Below, in pieces: positions 11,870 to 24,074 of a DNA stretch of 64,000 nucleotides; within the stretch, counting starts at the first letter, position 1, and every line of letters begins with the position of its first letter. The stretch spans positions 888,001 to 952,000 of the forward strand of contig NC_041787.1 in the NCBI RefSeq assembly GCF_900090045.1, given 5' to 3'. Under the pieces are notes generated by a model. It saw only the letters and a list, made by a program, of their open reading frames with translations. It did not search any database and was not told the origin of the DNA. Source of the stretch: Plasmodium malariae. Taxonomy: Eukaryota > Apicomplexa > Aconoidasida > Haemosporida > Plasmodiidae. The translations under genes and the position numbers were made by a program.

Positions 11870-14800
11870 ATGATATGTTACCTTTTCATTCTCATTTTTG
11901 TGTCGGAATTTTGGCAAAAATTGAGCAGTCAATTTTGTAATCGTAAAAACATCAAAGAGGCCGATTCATTATTACTAAATGTTAAAACTAAAATTAATAA
12001 GAGAAAGTATAAGCTTTACAGAAGTAGTAATAAGTTTTCAACAAGTGAGATAGAAAATATATTTTCAAAATTAAAAAATATTAATGTACTTTCAAAAATT
12101 AAAAGGACTGGTTTTACCTTGTTAAAGAAGGTAGGTTTCCACATAAAGGATACCTCTTCTTTGGAAAGATCATGCTGTTTCAATTACTACCTGTGTAATT
12201 ATATAAAAAGAAAATGTCCAAGCGTATGTACAACCTATATAAATGGTAACGACGTTAATGAAAATAATAATGATAATGATGAATATAGTGATAGTAATAA
12301 TAACGCACTGCTAGATAACTATGCGAAAAAATTAATTATTACAAATAATAAAGAAAAGAGCGGATCGTTAAATTCCTTGAAAAATGTAAACTCCGTTTGT
12401 GAAGGTGATACCTTTTTCATTGCGAACAAAAATTATTTTAAAAACGTAAAGCATGTTACGTACAGAGGTAAAACTACTACTCAGGCTTTTATCTCATCAA
12501 CTAACAATATAAAAATTAAGCGTAACAGGTTTAAGTTGTTTAGGACATTCACTTACTGGGGGAGAGAAAACTTCTTTTGCACTGAGCAAAGCAGCATGCA
12601 CAAATTAACCAAGTCTAATAACGTTTTTTCCCTTAAAAATAAGAACACAAGTTGTAGCAGTTGCAACATGTTAGACTGTGGTAATAGTTGCGTAAAAGGA
12701 TATAATGTAGTTTATGTTAAATCATTCATAAATAATATTTTGAAAAGCAGCTTCATATACAACTACGTAGCAGATAAAGATATGAAGAGGTTATTGCAAG
12801 AAATAAATTTTTTATTTTATAAATTACAGATACATAGTTATGAAGAAGGAAATTTATCGAAAGAAGAAGGTGTCATTACGAATGTGTTGAGAGAAAGATA
12901 TATAGAAAAAAACAAAAAAAAAGACGATCAACTTTACATGCAGCAGCTTCATAGTACAATACATGATGAAATAAATAAAGCAGATGTTTCCTTTAGAAAT
13001 AGTTGCATAAATTGCTCTGAAAAGGATTGCAATCGTTCGTTCAGTCATAAAAGTACGGAGGTTATTCTGAAAATTTGGTTAATCCCTTTGCATTTAATGT
13101 TTATTAACAAATGGATGGATACCCTTCTTGTAAATTATCTGCATGAGAATAATTGCACTAGGGAATATTTCATAAAAAATAATATTCTTATTAAATGTGA
13201 AAATGATCTTGAAAAAAGGTTATTCTTCCATTTACAGTGTTTTTATTACCTTTTTTTTGAAGTAGGGAGAGGTGGAGGAAATATTACATATGATAACTAT
13301 GACCAGATTAATGATACATGCAATAGTTCTACAAGTCATCGTGAAGTAGGTAATGGTTCATTGCATATTGACACTTCACATGGGTGTACTACACATAATA
13401 GTAGCAGTCGTGATAACAGTACCAACAAGGACAGTTTAAACCAAGGGGACGTAAAGTTACTGCTCCATAATGTTCAATGTGAGGAGAAAAGAACAGAACA
13501 AAACGACACTATTTTTTTGAATCAGAAAAATAACACAATTGATGTTGCAAAGAAGAAGATTATTATTTACCTCTATAGGGACAATGATGAAAATATGGGA
13601 AAATTTTATTCGTATTTAAAACGTATTTATAAAAATGAGTGCATTAGTTTTTTTAATTATGAAAGATATGTACACCACGATAATTCTTCTTTTATAATAT
13701 TATTATCCTATGAAGAGTTTTTAAACTTGTCTTTCCATTGGAATAACAATTCACTTAACATTTTTGAACAATACGTGAACAACAAGGTAAGTAGTGCAAC
13801 AGAATGCTCCAACTTGTTCAAGCTATTTACAAAGCTCCTTACAAACCCGACTCGTAACAGCAATAATATTGCAATGGAGATAAAAGGAAACTGCTATGAT
13901 TACACATTTAAAATATTTTTGGACGATTTTAATTTAAAATATAATTATGAAACTGGCGTAATTGAAAAAAACTTATATGAGAATCTTTTTTCAATAATAA
14001 ATTGGAATGAAAAAAGAGCAGTAACGTTATATTTTTTGTCTTCTAAACATTTCAATTTGCAGTTATTTAAAATATGGGTTGAAAATATCCATAAAAACTG
14101 TACTTTTTTAAATTTAACAAAAAATAAGCATTTTTTTGTATTACATAAAAAATTTATTCTGAAACTTGATGAAATATGCGATGCGTATGATGACGGCTCA
14201 AATAAGCAGAGCGCAGAAGAGAAGGAAAAAAGACCTATTGGATCGAGCGTCGAAATTACAACAGTAGAAAACAAGATTCTTGGTCTTGTAAAAAATAAAA
14301 AAAAAAATATCTCAAATGAACGAGCAGCGAAAAGTTTGCTACTATTTAAAAATTGCAGAAAGGATATTATTATCAACTATTTAAAAGAACATAATTTGTA
14401 TAATTTAAACAAATTAAAAAAAAAGGATAAAAAAATAAAAAGAAAATTAAATATAGCTAGGAGATTTTTCAAAAAAAAAAAAAGATATAATATGAACAAC
14501 TTGGAAATATCGCATTATATAGATTTCATTGTTAATAAAAAAAAAAAAGGAAGTATATTTTTTAAAAAAAAAATTATTGATCTGGAATACATAACAAAAG
14601 AGGAAAATTTACAATTACAAGACAAAATTAATATATTAACCAAGAATGTGCATATTGCTTATCAGGCTGATAGTATAAATGAACAAGAAGGATATGAGTG
14701 TAAAGACATTTTGTCGGATAGAACTATATTATCAAATTGTCATAGGAAAAATAGCAATTTCTCTTTTTTAAAAAATCAACAACGGAATAATCTACAAACA

Positions 14801-17800
14801 GGGGAAATTCCGAACGATACTGAGGGGAAACATGGTAGTAATAATTATCTTGTAAATGGAGACCAGCATATTTTTAATCAAACATATGTGCGCCGCAAGA
14901 CACAACATGCGGTAATTCTTCCACAGCAAAGTAAATTTTGTGAAAATAAATTAAAATTTTTTTATTTGAAAAAAGACGATATAATAAAACAAAATGATAA
15001 CAGTTCAATTAATGAAACGGAAGTTGTGGAAATATATCCATGTATTTATTACATATTTAACACGGAAACATTCCTAAATTTTTCGACGGAGCTATATGAA
15101 CGGATGGATGTTTTAGATGAACTGTTCATGCAAAAGTGCAGATATCTTTTAAAAAAATATGAACATGTCATACACAAAAATTTGAATTTTAAAAAATATT
15201 TAGCAAAAGGCCTTTTTTTAATTAACCAAAAATTAAACAAATATGAAATAAAATTTGTTAAAGAGTTATTAAAGAATAATATTTTGAAAGTTATATTATC
15301 GTGTGTTGATATTTCATCTGAGGGTATCGAGGTGAACAGTGTGTTCATCGAGGACGTTCAGGTACACATGACGAAGAAGCGGATACAATATAACCGACTG
15401 ATTGATATGATAAACCATTTTCATAGTCACGTTTTTTACAATGTAGAATATAATGAGAAAAATAGTTTTAGAGATACAAATTACGAGAGAGGTGGTATGT
15501 CTCATATGCATCGCGATCGAAATGATATTAAGGATACACATGAAGGATTTAAGAACGGGGAAAGCGCGTCCGATGACATGCACAGGTTGCATTTTATTAA
15601 ATATTTTATTTTTCTAAATTTTAGAAATATATTTAGAAAGTATACATTGTCAAACAATGATCTGTTAAATTTATCAAAAAATTCAAGAAATTATTTTTTA
15701 ATTCTGAAAAGGTATGAAGATGCTCCAGTACTTTTAAACATACAAAATCATAATTATTTAAACCTATCAAATATGCATAAACCTATAATTATTGATTTTT
15801 ATTTTAACTTGTACTATTTCAGTATTATTAGAGGTATTTCTCTTCGTACAAGTGTTTTTGACAATATGAAGAAGGATAGGGAAGAGCATATAAAGGATTC
15901 CTTTATTATGGATAAATTTTATAGTTCATATTGCAAAAGTTTGGAAGGGGACAAGGAAGGAAAATTATCTTATTATATCAATGATAATATAAATAGCTGC
16001 GCAAAAGAGGAAAGTCAATTTATTGTTTACAAGTTTTTTAGTAGTAAATATAGCAGGAGTGTACCATCGGGAGGTCGTGAGCTATTTAATATCATTAGTA
16101 ATATAGTAGATACCTCATTTAACATTCATAAAATTTACAAATATAGACAATTGAACGAATCGATATTGATAAATAGTTATATACATATAAGTAACAATAT
16201 AACATACGCCATAAACTATTTTGAATTTTTATACTTTTATTTTATGAACAATAAAAATTTAGAGCACGTTTTTGAACAAACTAGATACAGCTTTTTCAAT
16301 TTCCTTTTGATGGAAAGGGTTAAATACGAGAAGGAATATATCAAATATAATAAGGAATACAAAATAGCTATATATAAGAATAAAGTCGAGAAAATAAAAA
16401 AATATTTCGATGTAGACTATGCTTATATGTATTATAACACATATATTAATTATAACAAGCTAAAAAAAAGAATTACGTGTATGGTAAAGAAATTATACAA
16501 AGAAAAGTATGACCTCCTGTTGATGAATCTAAAAAGTAATTATAAAAATAAAGTGGTGTTAACAGTTTACAAGAGTCCTTGCATAGTTTTAGATATATAT
16601 AAAGCAAAAAAGGAAAAAACGGAAAAAACTGAAAAGATGCAAAATAATTTATACATATGTGTGAACGATATGAACGAGTTATTCATTTGCAACATATACT
16701 TTTTTTATTCAGTTGTGAAAAATGAGAAGTTGTATAATTATATAAAGGAAAAAAATAAGCATATAAACTATTTTGACCATTTATTTCTGAAAAGGGAAAT
16801 TCAAAGATGCACAGTATTTAGTAAGGAGCATAACTTCCCCTTTGATATACACAAAAAGGGGGGGTCCAAATGGAGGGAGCTAAAAACAGAAGAGGCGCAA
16901 AATGGAGTATCGCAAGTCGGAGAGCCGGAAAAAGAATGCAACAGGTACGCCATTAGTACAAGTGAAAAATATATTTTTCAATTTTTCGTTAATAAAATAA
17001 AATTAAATAACCCACAAAATTATGCGGAAAGGAAAAATTATGATAAAAAGGAAGAAAATTTTCAACAAGATGGTACAGAAAAATTAATAAACATTGACGA
17101 TATACTTTTTAATTCTTATAATGAAAGCTTATATTATATAAAAAATTATGCAGTCCTATATTTAAAAAAGTTGAAAAAGATGAAAAAAGTGTTATACTCA
17201 CAATATATAAGAAGGAAAAAGGATATAAGACAACAAAAAAATAAAAAGGAAAAAATTATTTTAAATAATCTTCGAGCATTTCAGTTGAGTGAACACAACA
17301 ACATGGAAAATCACGAGAAAAAACTTTCCAAATATTACAGGAAAATTCGTGACTTGAATGAAGTGAAGAAAAATTACATATTTCCTTACAGTAACTCAGG
17401 TGATTTAAATAAAAGTCTTTTAAATATTTCTCTTTTAAATCACGAAGAATGTAAGGAAAGAAACAAGGATAAAAGTAAGAAAATATTAAGTATAAAAATT
17501 ATGCGTGCTCTAAGTATGTACAAAAAAAAAAAAAATATCGGTAACAGAAACAGTTACTTAAATGAATTAAATAAAATAAATCGCATTTTTGGGAACAAAA
17601 AGAACACAAGTATAAGCGAATTTTATAACATCCTTTCGCTCCTCAAAAATTTTAATCTCATAGACAATTTAAAAAGTTATATAAATCCTTATATAAAAAA
17701 TACTTTGTGGCTTTACATAACAACACTATACGTCAACCATAAATATTCATTATGTGCAAATGAATTTAATGTACATCCTGAACTGTTAATAATTATTTTT

Positions 17801-18387
17801 TATATCTGCTTCTCTAAAAATAAGCCTGATTATGTGTGTAATTATTTGTCCTCCTTTCAAATTTCAAATGGTTTCCTACGCGAGGTGGTGACCGATATAT
17901 TTGCGTACAAAGAGCTGCTGTCATTCGTTCAGCGGAGGTGAGAAAAAGATTTGCGCAAAGCTGGATGCACATGCATATATATATATATATTGTTTTTGTT
18001 TGTTTGCGCGCATATATATGTATATATGTGTACATATAAATATATTCACATTTGTATATAAATGCATCGGCGAACATGCATACATACGCTTTCTCCGAAT
18101 GTTTGATAAATAATTTCACATCGCCCATTTTTTTATTTCACAGGTTTAAAATTAATATAGATATTATGTTTAACTTATGCGAGCTTGATGACGTTCTCGA
18201 AGGATTGGTCCATTTAAAAAATGGGAGTTTTGGAAATATTAGCGAAAATGTTGTAGCAAAACTAACTCAACTGACTTTGATATTACAAAATGGATTATTA
18301 CGAAATTTTAATAAAAATATAAATAAAATTATTTTAAACTTTATTAAATATATCAGAGAATTGAAAAAGTACAAAGAAGGTACATAA
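11870..18387 (+). CDS. Giant two-exon protein, function unknown, signal-peptide-like N-terminus
   Basis: About 2,103 residues. Exon 1 is 11870-17937 and exon 2 is 18144-18387. The donor AG|GTGAGA and acceptor TTTCACAG split an Arg codon, and the exon 2 frame continues to TAA at 18385. The ATG at 11870 is followed by a hydrophobic stretch (MICYLFILIFVSEFW) and then a Lys/Asn-rich, acid-poor region, the pattern of a signal peptide plus transit peptide; apicoplast or secretory targeting is therefore possible but unproven. The body alternates Phe/Ile/Tyr-rich helical blocks (about 13060-13270, 13560-14160, 15040-15350, 15590-15830, 16100-16800, 17560-17930) with disordered insertions. Basic clusters occur around 14400-14580 and 17140-17260. 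I recognise no family or catalytic motif. It converges on the SPC1 gene 313 bp downstream. Confidence 0.85.
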
Positions 18388-18700
18388 GGTTTTTTTTTAA
18401 GAAATCTCTCCCTTTTTCAAAATTATTTCTTATTTGTATGTAATAGCACGCACTTTAAAAGTCTAAACGTTTAAACTTTTAATCGTTTAATATTTTGAAC
18501 GTATAAATTTAAAAGATTTTCAAGTTATTTATTTTGCTTTCATTGCAGACAAAAAAATAAATAAAAGAAGACGCATAAATAAATAAATGTACATACATAT
18601 ATGCATACACGCATACGCATAAACGCATATACATATATACACATGTACATAAACGCACGTACCTTAGCAATACGTACGCAAGCATTTGCACAAATTTTTA
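18388..18700. other. Short convergent intergenic region
   Basis: A 313-bp gap between the stops of the two-exon giant gene (+) and SPC1 (-), so the 3' UTRs must overlap or nearly meet. It contains a mirrored stretch around 18462-18490 (AAACGTTTAAACTTTTAATCG) and an ACATATA-type tract from 18588. No gene seen. Confidence 0.6.
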
Positions 18701-19433
18701 TTATTTCCTCTTCTTGCTGTTTATTGAATCTTCGTCTCTCGACCATTGAATGTTATTTTTGTTGTATATAGGCCATGTTGGTATGATTAGCTGAAAAAAA
18801 AAAAAAAAAGTAAAAAACAGATAAGGCAAAAAATTCAAAAATATCATAATGAGTCTACCTGAATACCGAAAAATAATTGAGCAATAGTAAATATTACAAA
18901 CGTAACACGTGCATTATTTGCGTAATATGTATAGAAAAATTATAGTGCATATAACACAAGTGCTATATGTACTGTCATAATTATGTAATCGTACAACTGC
19001 TGATATGGCCGTTCCAGCTAGTATTATATAGGCGCTTAAAGCTAAGCTCTGTTTGTAGTAACCAACTATAATTGAAAGAACTGTGCTAATAGTAAAAATT
19101 ACATTTTTGATTAAAAATGCCAATTTTTGACCAACAAAATCCTACAAAAGTGTTTAAAAGAGATGTAAATAAACATATACATACGTTTATTAAAATTTTT
19201 TTTTTTTTTTTTTTTTTTTGTTCTTTTCATTTTGTTATCATTCTTCAGTAATTTATTTGCATTTTTGTTATAATAAATTCTTTTTTTAATGCCATAATAT
19301 TTTATAACTTTTTTATTTCTTTTCGTTGTTTATATATATTTATATAAGAAATTTAATTTATTACCATTTGATTTCTCGTAAGACACACGTATGTGTTTTT
19401 TATAATATTTTTAACACTGTTAAATAAGCCCAT
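18701..19433 (-). CDS. SPC1: Signal peptidase complex subunit 1 (SPC1/SPCS1, 12-kDa type)
   Basis: Three short exons, minus strand: 19433-19365 (23 codons), 19141-18995 (49 codons) and 18790-18701 (29 codons plus TAA), total 101 residues. Introns are 223 and 204 nt with GTAATA...TTGTAG and GTACGA...TTTCAG borders, all phase 0. The product matches human SPCS1: QMDFVGQKLA parallels QMDYKGQKLA, then come two membrane helices (about residues 33-50 and 53-72), then IIPTWPIYNKNNIQW parallels the conserved PPWPIYRRHPLKW segment. In other eukaryotes SPC1 is a small non-catalytic ER membrane subunit that tunes substrate choice of signal peptidase. Family length is about 80-100 residues, so this copy is complete. 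No exon exceeds 50 codons, so simple ORF searches miss it. Confidence 0.9.
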
Positions 19434-20039
19434 TGGAAACAGTAAAAAATAAAAAAGGAACAAAACAAAAAAAAACAAAAATAATTCCTTTTTATTCTAT
19501 ATTATATTCAAACCGTCATGGTATGCATAAATATATATATATATATATATATATGCCCATATAAGTATGTACGTATGTGTATATATACGCATATATATTT
19601 TGATGTTATATGTTAATCCTTAAAAATTTGATTAGCGTGTTTTATTTTGTCATGATAATATGGTTTATCTCGTATTTTGTTCGTTTTATTTGTTTAAATT
19701 GTGTGATACACTACTATGTAACTAAACGAACACAGTCGCTAAAATAATTTCTATCATATATAATAAATTATATATGTATGCACATTGAAGTATCACATTT
19801 ATTTTATTTGCAGATACATCATTTGTGTTATATTTGTTTGCTCATTTTTCTTTGCTTTCAAATATGGAATTATCTGTTCTAGCTAGCTTTTTATATTTAT
19901 TTTATTTTTTCAAGTTATTTTTTGCTTAATAAAAATATAGTATAACCAAATCAAAAAAAAAAAAAAATAAGAAAAGTGAAACAAAACGAAGTAAAATGCT
20001 TGTTAATTTTGATTCCTATTACATGTTACCAACAAGATT

Positions 20040-20240
20040 TATTTATATATTTATTTATTTTTATTTATGTTTATTTATTTTTATTCATGTTTATTTATGT
20101 TTATTTATGTTTATTTATGTTTATTTATGTTTATTTATGTTTATTTATGTTTATTTATTTTTATTTATGTTTATTTATTTTTATTTATGTTTATTTATTT
20201 TTATTTATTTTTATTTATTTTATTTTATTTTATTTTATTT
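20040..20240. repeat. 10-bp tandem repeat TTTATTTATG
   Basis: About 20 units of TTTATTTATG or TTTATTTATT. Because the period is not a multiple of three all plus-strand frames stay open, so the apparent Phe/Ile/Tyr/Leu ORFs here are artefacts. Confidence 0.85.
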
Positions 20241-21525
20241 TTTTTTATCTGTGCAATATATTATTCATTATAATAAAGCTCTGTTAAAGTCGACGTTATT
20301 TTATTATATTTCATTTTTTAGGTTAATTTTTGAAAAATATTTATTTTTGTGGCCTCATTAAAGAACATATCGCCTACTGATTTAAAATTTTTGTTGGGAA
20401 AAATTAGGAAATTTTATTTTGCTATTTTATTTAAAAAATAAAATGTTTTATATGGTTCTTTAGAATGAATATATATCTGTTTAACGTGTATGACCATTTA
20501 AAAAAAAAAAAAAACGTCATAGCACATTTATAAAATAAAAGGACTTTTCAGAATATGAGATAATATAGTCAACAAAGGAGTGTCCCAGTAAATTTATAAT
20601 TTCTCTGTTAAATATATTTTATTATATTTCATTCGTTTGACTATTTGCTAATGCACTAACTAGTTTATCCCCTAACCTTGCAATATTGTGTAAACAAAAG
20701 CTACTGGCGTTATGTGCAAAAATGGAACAAAAAAAAGAAAAAAAAAAAAAAAAAAAAAAATTTAAATAAAATGCTCAAACAGTTGAAATCTGAGGAGTAG
20801 AGATAAAATTGAAGTATTTGTAGATTTTAAAAATATTATTTTAAAAAAAAAAGAAAATGTTTTAAAGTTTTGATAAGGACTCAATTCAAACGTACGAATT
20901 GGAATGACCTTAATGAGTGTGTGAAACATTAAGCAAGTTTTCGGGAAATGGAGAGAGGGGAGAGAAAATGGACTACTTTAAAAATTAAAGATTAAAAATT
21001 GTAACTTTTTTATTTTAAGAATTAATATAAAAAAGAAAAGTTAAACGTAAAATAAATAAGACATATAAGCAAAAATTAAAATGTGTAATGCTATATTAGC
21101 ATATACATATTATATATATGTACGTAAGCATAATATTATCCTTATCTGTGTGAAAAAAAAAAAAAAATAGACATGCGTTTAGTACAATTATTTTTTTATA
21201 TAATTAAAAAAATTTTGTCTTTAACGAGCTTTTATTGAAGTCATATTTTAACATAAAAATTATGTTTTCATTTCACATTTTAAAGAAAAAATTTATACTT
21301 TTATATTTTTAGTGAAAAGAACAAAAAATTCTATTTCTCTCCAAGTGTATATATTTTTTTATTTTATTAGTATTCATTATTAAATAGTTTTTTGTATTAT
21401 TAATATTATTTATATAAATATTACACATTGATATTAATTACATTTTTTCCTTTTTTTCTTTTTAATATTACAATTTCGCTTCTTTTTTTAGTATTCCACA
21501 TTAGATAATATTTTTTTTTTTCGTG

Positions 21526-21560
<35 letters not shown>

Positions 21561-22237
21561 CATATCTACCTTACTTCAGTTTTATGAATTATTATTTTTT
21601 TTAGTTTCATAAAAACTTATAGTTGCACATCAGGCCTATATTTTAAACCTTTACATTTTGCTCTTTTGATTTATATAATTAGGTTTATACTAAGGTTTAA
21701 GTTTACACACTACTTTTGTACTTCCTTTCAAGCTGATTTTTACTAAAGATTTTATTATTAGTTTTATGTTGATTTTTACTCGTGGCTTTATATTTAGTTA
21801 TATGCTGAGTTTTACATTTGGTTTTACACTTATTTTTAAAATTTTTCGCTTAAATATCTGGCCTGTTTTTCACTTAATTTCTTTAAGTTTTACATATAGT
21901 TTACATTTGAGATTTACTATATGCTGTTTTTTTTTTTTTCCTTTTTGCTCTGTTGATTTAAAAATTTTTCTTATTTTTTTTCTTAGTGGATGAACCTGAA
22001 TTCTTCTATCCTCCATTTTTTTTTTTTTTTTTTCAACATTTATTGCTTATTGGAAAATGAATAATTTTTAACTTCCTTTTTTTTTTTTTTTTTTTTAAAA
22101 GAAAGAACAATAAGAAAATTATTTAGTTTATCAATCCATCAATTAATTTGTGAATTCATTAAACTTTACACACCTTACCAGAATTAGTGTAATATCAGAA
22201 TGTTTATTTATAAACCAAACACAATTACTGAAGAGTA

Positions 22238-22293
<56 letters not shown>

Positions 22294-22699
22294 TTATTCA
22301 AAAAAAATTAAAAAAAAATATATATTTTTTGGCTACTTTTTTCATTTTGTGTGAATTTGCTTATATAATATTCTCTATTTCGCCCAAAAGAAATCTATCT
22401 GTGCGTATTATGTACACACGTACAAATGTTGCTTATATAAATATGTACATAATAATTGTGTATATTATACAAATATATATATATTACATGAATATATACA
22501 CATGTATGCTTTTTTTTTCATTATAAATTTTTTTTTTTAATTTATAGAAATAGCAGTTATGTCACTCTTTTCTCATTTTTCTTTTAAGAGAAAAATAAAT
22601 CTATTTTATTTTATTGATATAAAAGTAAATAAAGGCAGTTGGGGTTTACATATTCATAGAATAGGTTGAATTTACACTCGTTACTTTTTTTCATTTTAT

Positions 22700-22830
22700 T
22701 TCCTGGTTTATTTTATATATTTTATTTTATTTATTGGTTTATTTTATTTATTGGTTTATTTTATATATTGGTTTATTTTATATATTGGTTTATTTTATAT
22801 ATTTGTTTATTTTATTTATTGATTTTACTT
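22700..22830. repeat. 17-bp tandem repeat
   Basis: GGTTTATTTTATATATT-type units recur about every 17 bp (GGTTTA at roughly 22703, 22735, 22752, 22769, 22786), with flanking degenerate TTTATTT units. Non-coding. Confidence 0.7.
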
Positions 22831-23811
22831 AATTCATTTATTTATTTCGTTTTATTCTTTTATTTTATTCTTCTGGTATATTTGCCTATTTGACGTATAA
22901 TTTAGATAAATTGAAAAATTCTTACATTACTTTGCATAATCCTTTTGTACAGTATGTCCATATATATATATAATTGCAAAAATAAAAATAAAAATAAAAA
23001 AATTTTTAAACATAGAAAACAATATATTTTTGGTTTCTTCTTATATATTATAACAATGTAAATTTTTATAAATTTACAAGTACTAATTTTTTTTTTTTTT
23101 TTTTTTTTATGAATGCTTTTTAAATAATAATACTGCTTTAAATTTTTTTTTTTTTCAAGGATGATTTGTGGAGTTGTATATTATTATATATTACATACAC
23201 GCCAAATTTTTGAAAAAGAACTGTTCTACCGTTTGACAAAATATATGTGTATTTATGCACATATATATACGTTGTTGTTTCCCAGAGATTTAATGTTGGC
23301 CTTTTGACGTAGAACTTGTACATATATATATATATATATATGTATTTATATTTATTATATATATGTTATATATCAAATATTATAAAACAACTTACACTGT
23401 TTCATTTTTTATTTTTCCCTTCACCTTTTTAATTTTTCCCATTACTTTTTACTTTTTTCGTTTATCTTTTTACATTTTTCATTTATCTTTTTACGTTTTT
23501 CATTTTACTTTTTACTTCTCTCTTCTTCTTTCTTCTTTCTTTTTCATACAAATGTACCCTTATTATCCTAAACATGTGAATGCGCCATTCGAGCAAAATA
23601 CCATGCGCTTTGTATGCATGTGCGTATAAAATCATATTTTTAAAAAATTAAAATTTGCGTGCATGTTTCGATTTTTGTTATTAAAATGCGCGCAAAATTT
23701 GCGCATCTGCTTATGAGCATATATAAGCGAACCGAATAAGCGTATAAATGCGAACATTATAGGTGCCTTTGCACATAAGTAAATATACATACATAGTTGC
23801 ATGCATACATA

Positions 23812-23976
23812 CATTAATACATACAACATATTCATGCACACATACATTAATACATACAACATATTCATGCACACATACATTAATACATACAACATATCCA
23901 TGCACACATACATTAATACATACAACATATCCATGCACACATACATTAATACATACAACATATCCGTGCACACATA
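23812..23976. repeat. 33-bp tandem repeat, five copies, just upstream of TOP2
   Basis: The core CATTAATACATACAACATAT recurs exactly every 33 bp at 23812, 23845, 23878, 23911 and 23944. Each unit ends with a CATGCACACATA-like segment, and the last copy has CCGTG in place of CCATG. The array ends about 100 bp before the TOP2 start codon, so it lies in the promoter or 5' UTR. Confidence 0.9.
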
Positions 23977-24074
23977 TACACACGTACACACATACGTACA
24001 TATATATATGTACGTATGTGTGTGCAATTCGATGCCTGTTATTTCTCTTCCCCCTTTTCCTTTTTTTTTGAAAC

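Larger units (their letters stand above)
19434..24074. other. Divergent intergenic region, SPC1 / TOP2
   Basis: 4.6 kb between two divergent starts, so it must hold both promoters. It contains (TA)n tracts (about 19530-19554, 21532-21555, 22240-22286, 23322-23341), A/T homopolymers, and tandem arrays listed separately (20040-20240, 22700-22830, 23812-23976). A weak exon-like minus-strand stretch at about 23138-23330 is discussed under rejected items. No supported gene. Confidence 0.6.

Noticed and set aside
23138..23330. Minus-strand stretch reading YVKRPTLNLWETT and QKFGVYVIYNN
   Set aside because: Somewhat protein-like and openable with a 45-nt intron, but no start exon was found and it is bounded by a (TA)n tract. 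Not enough support.
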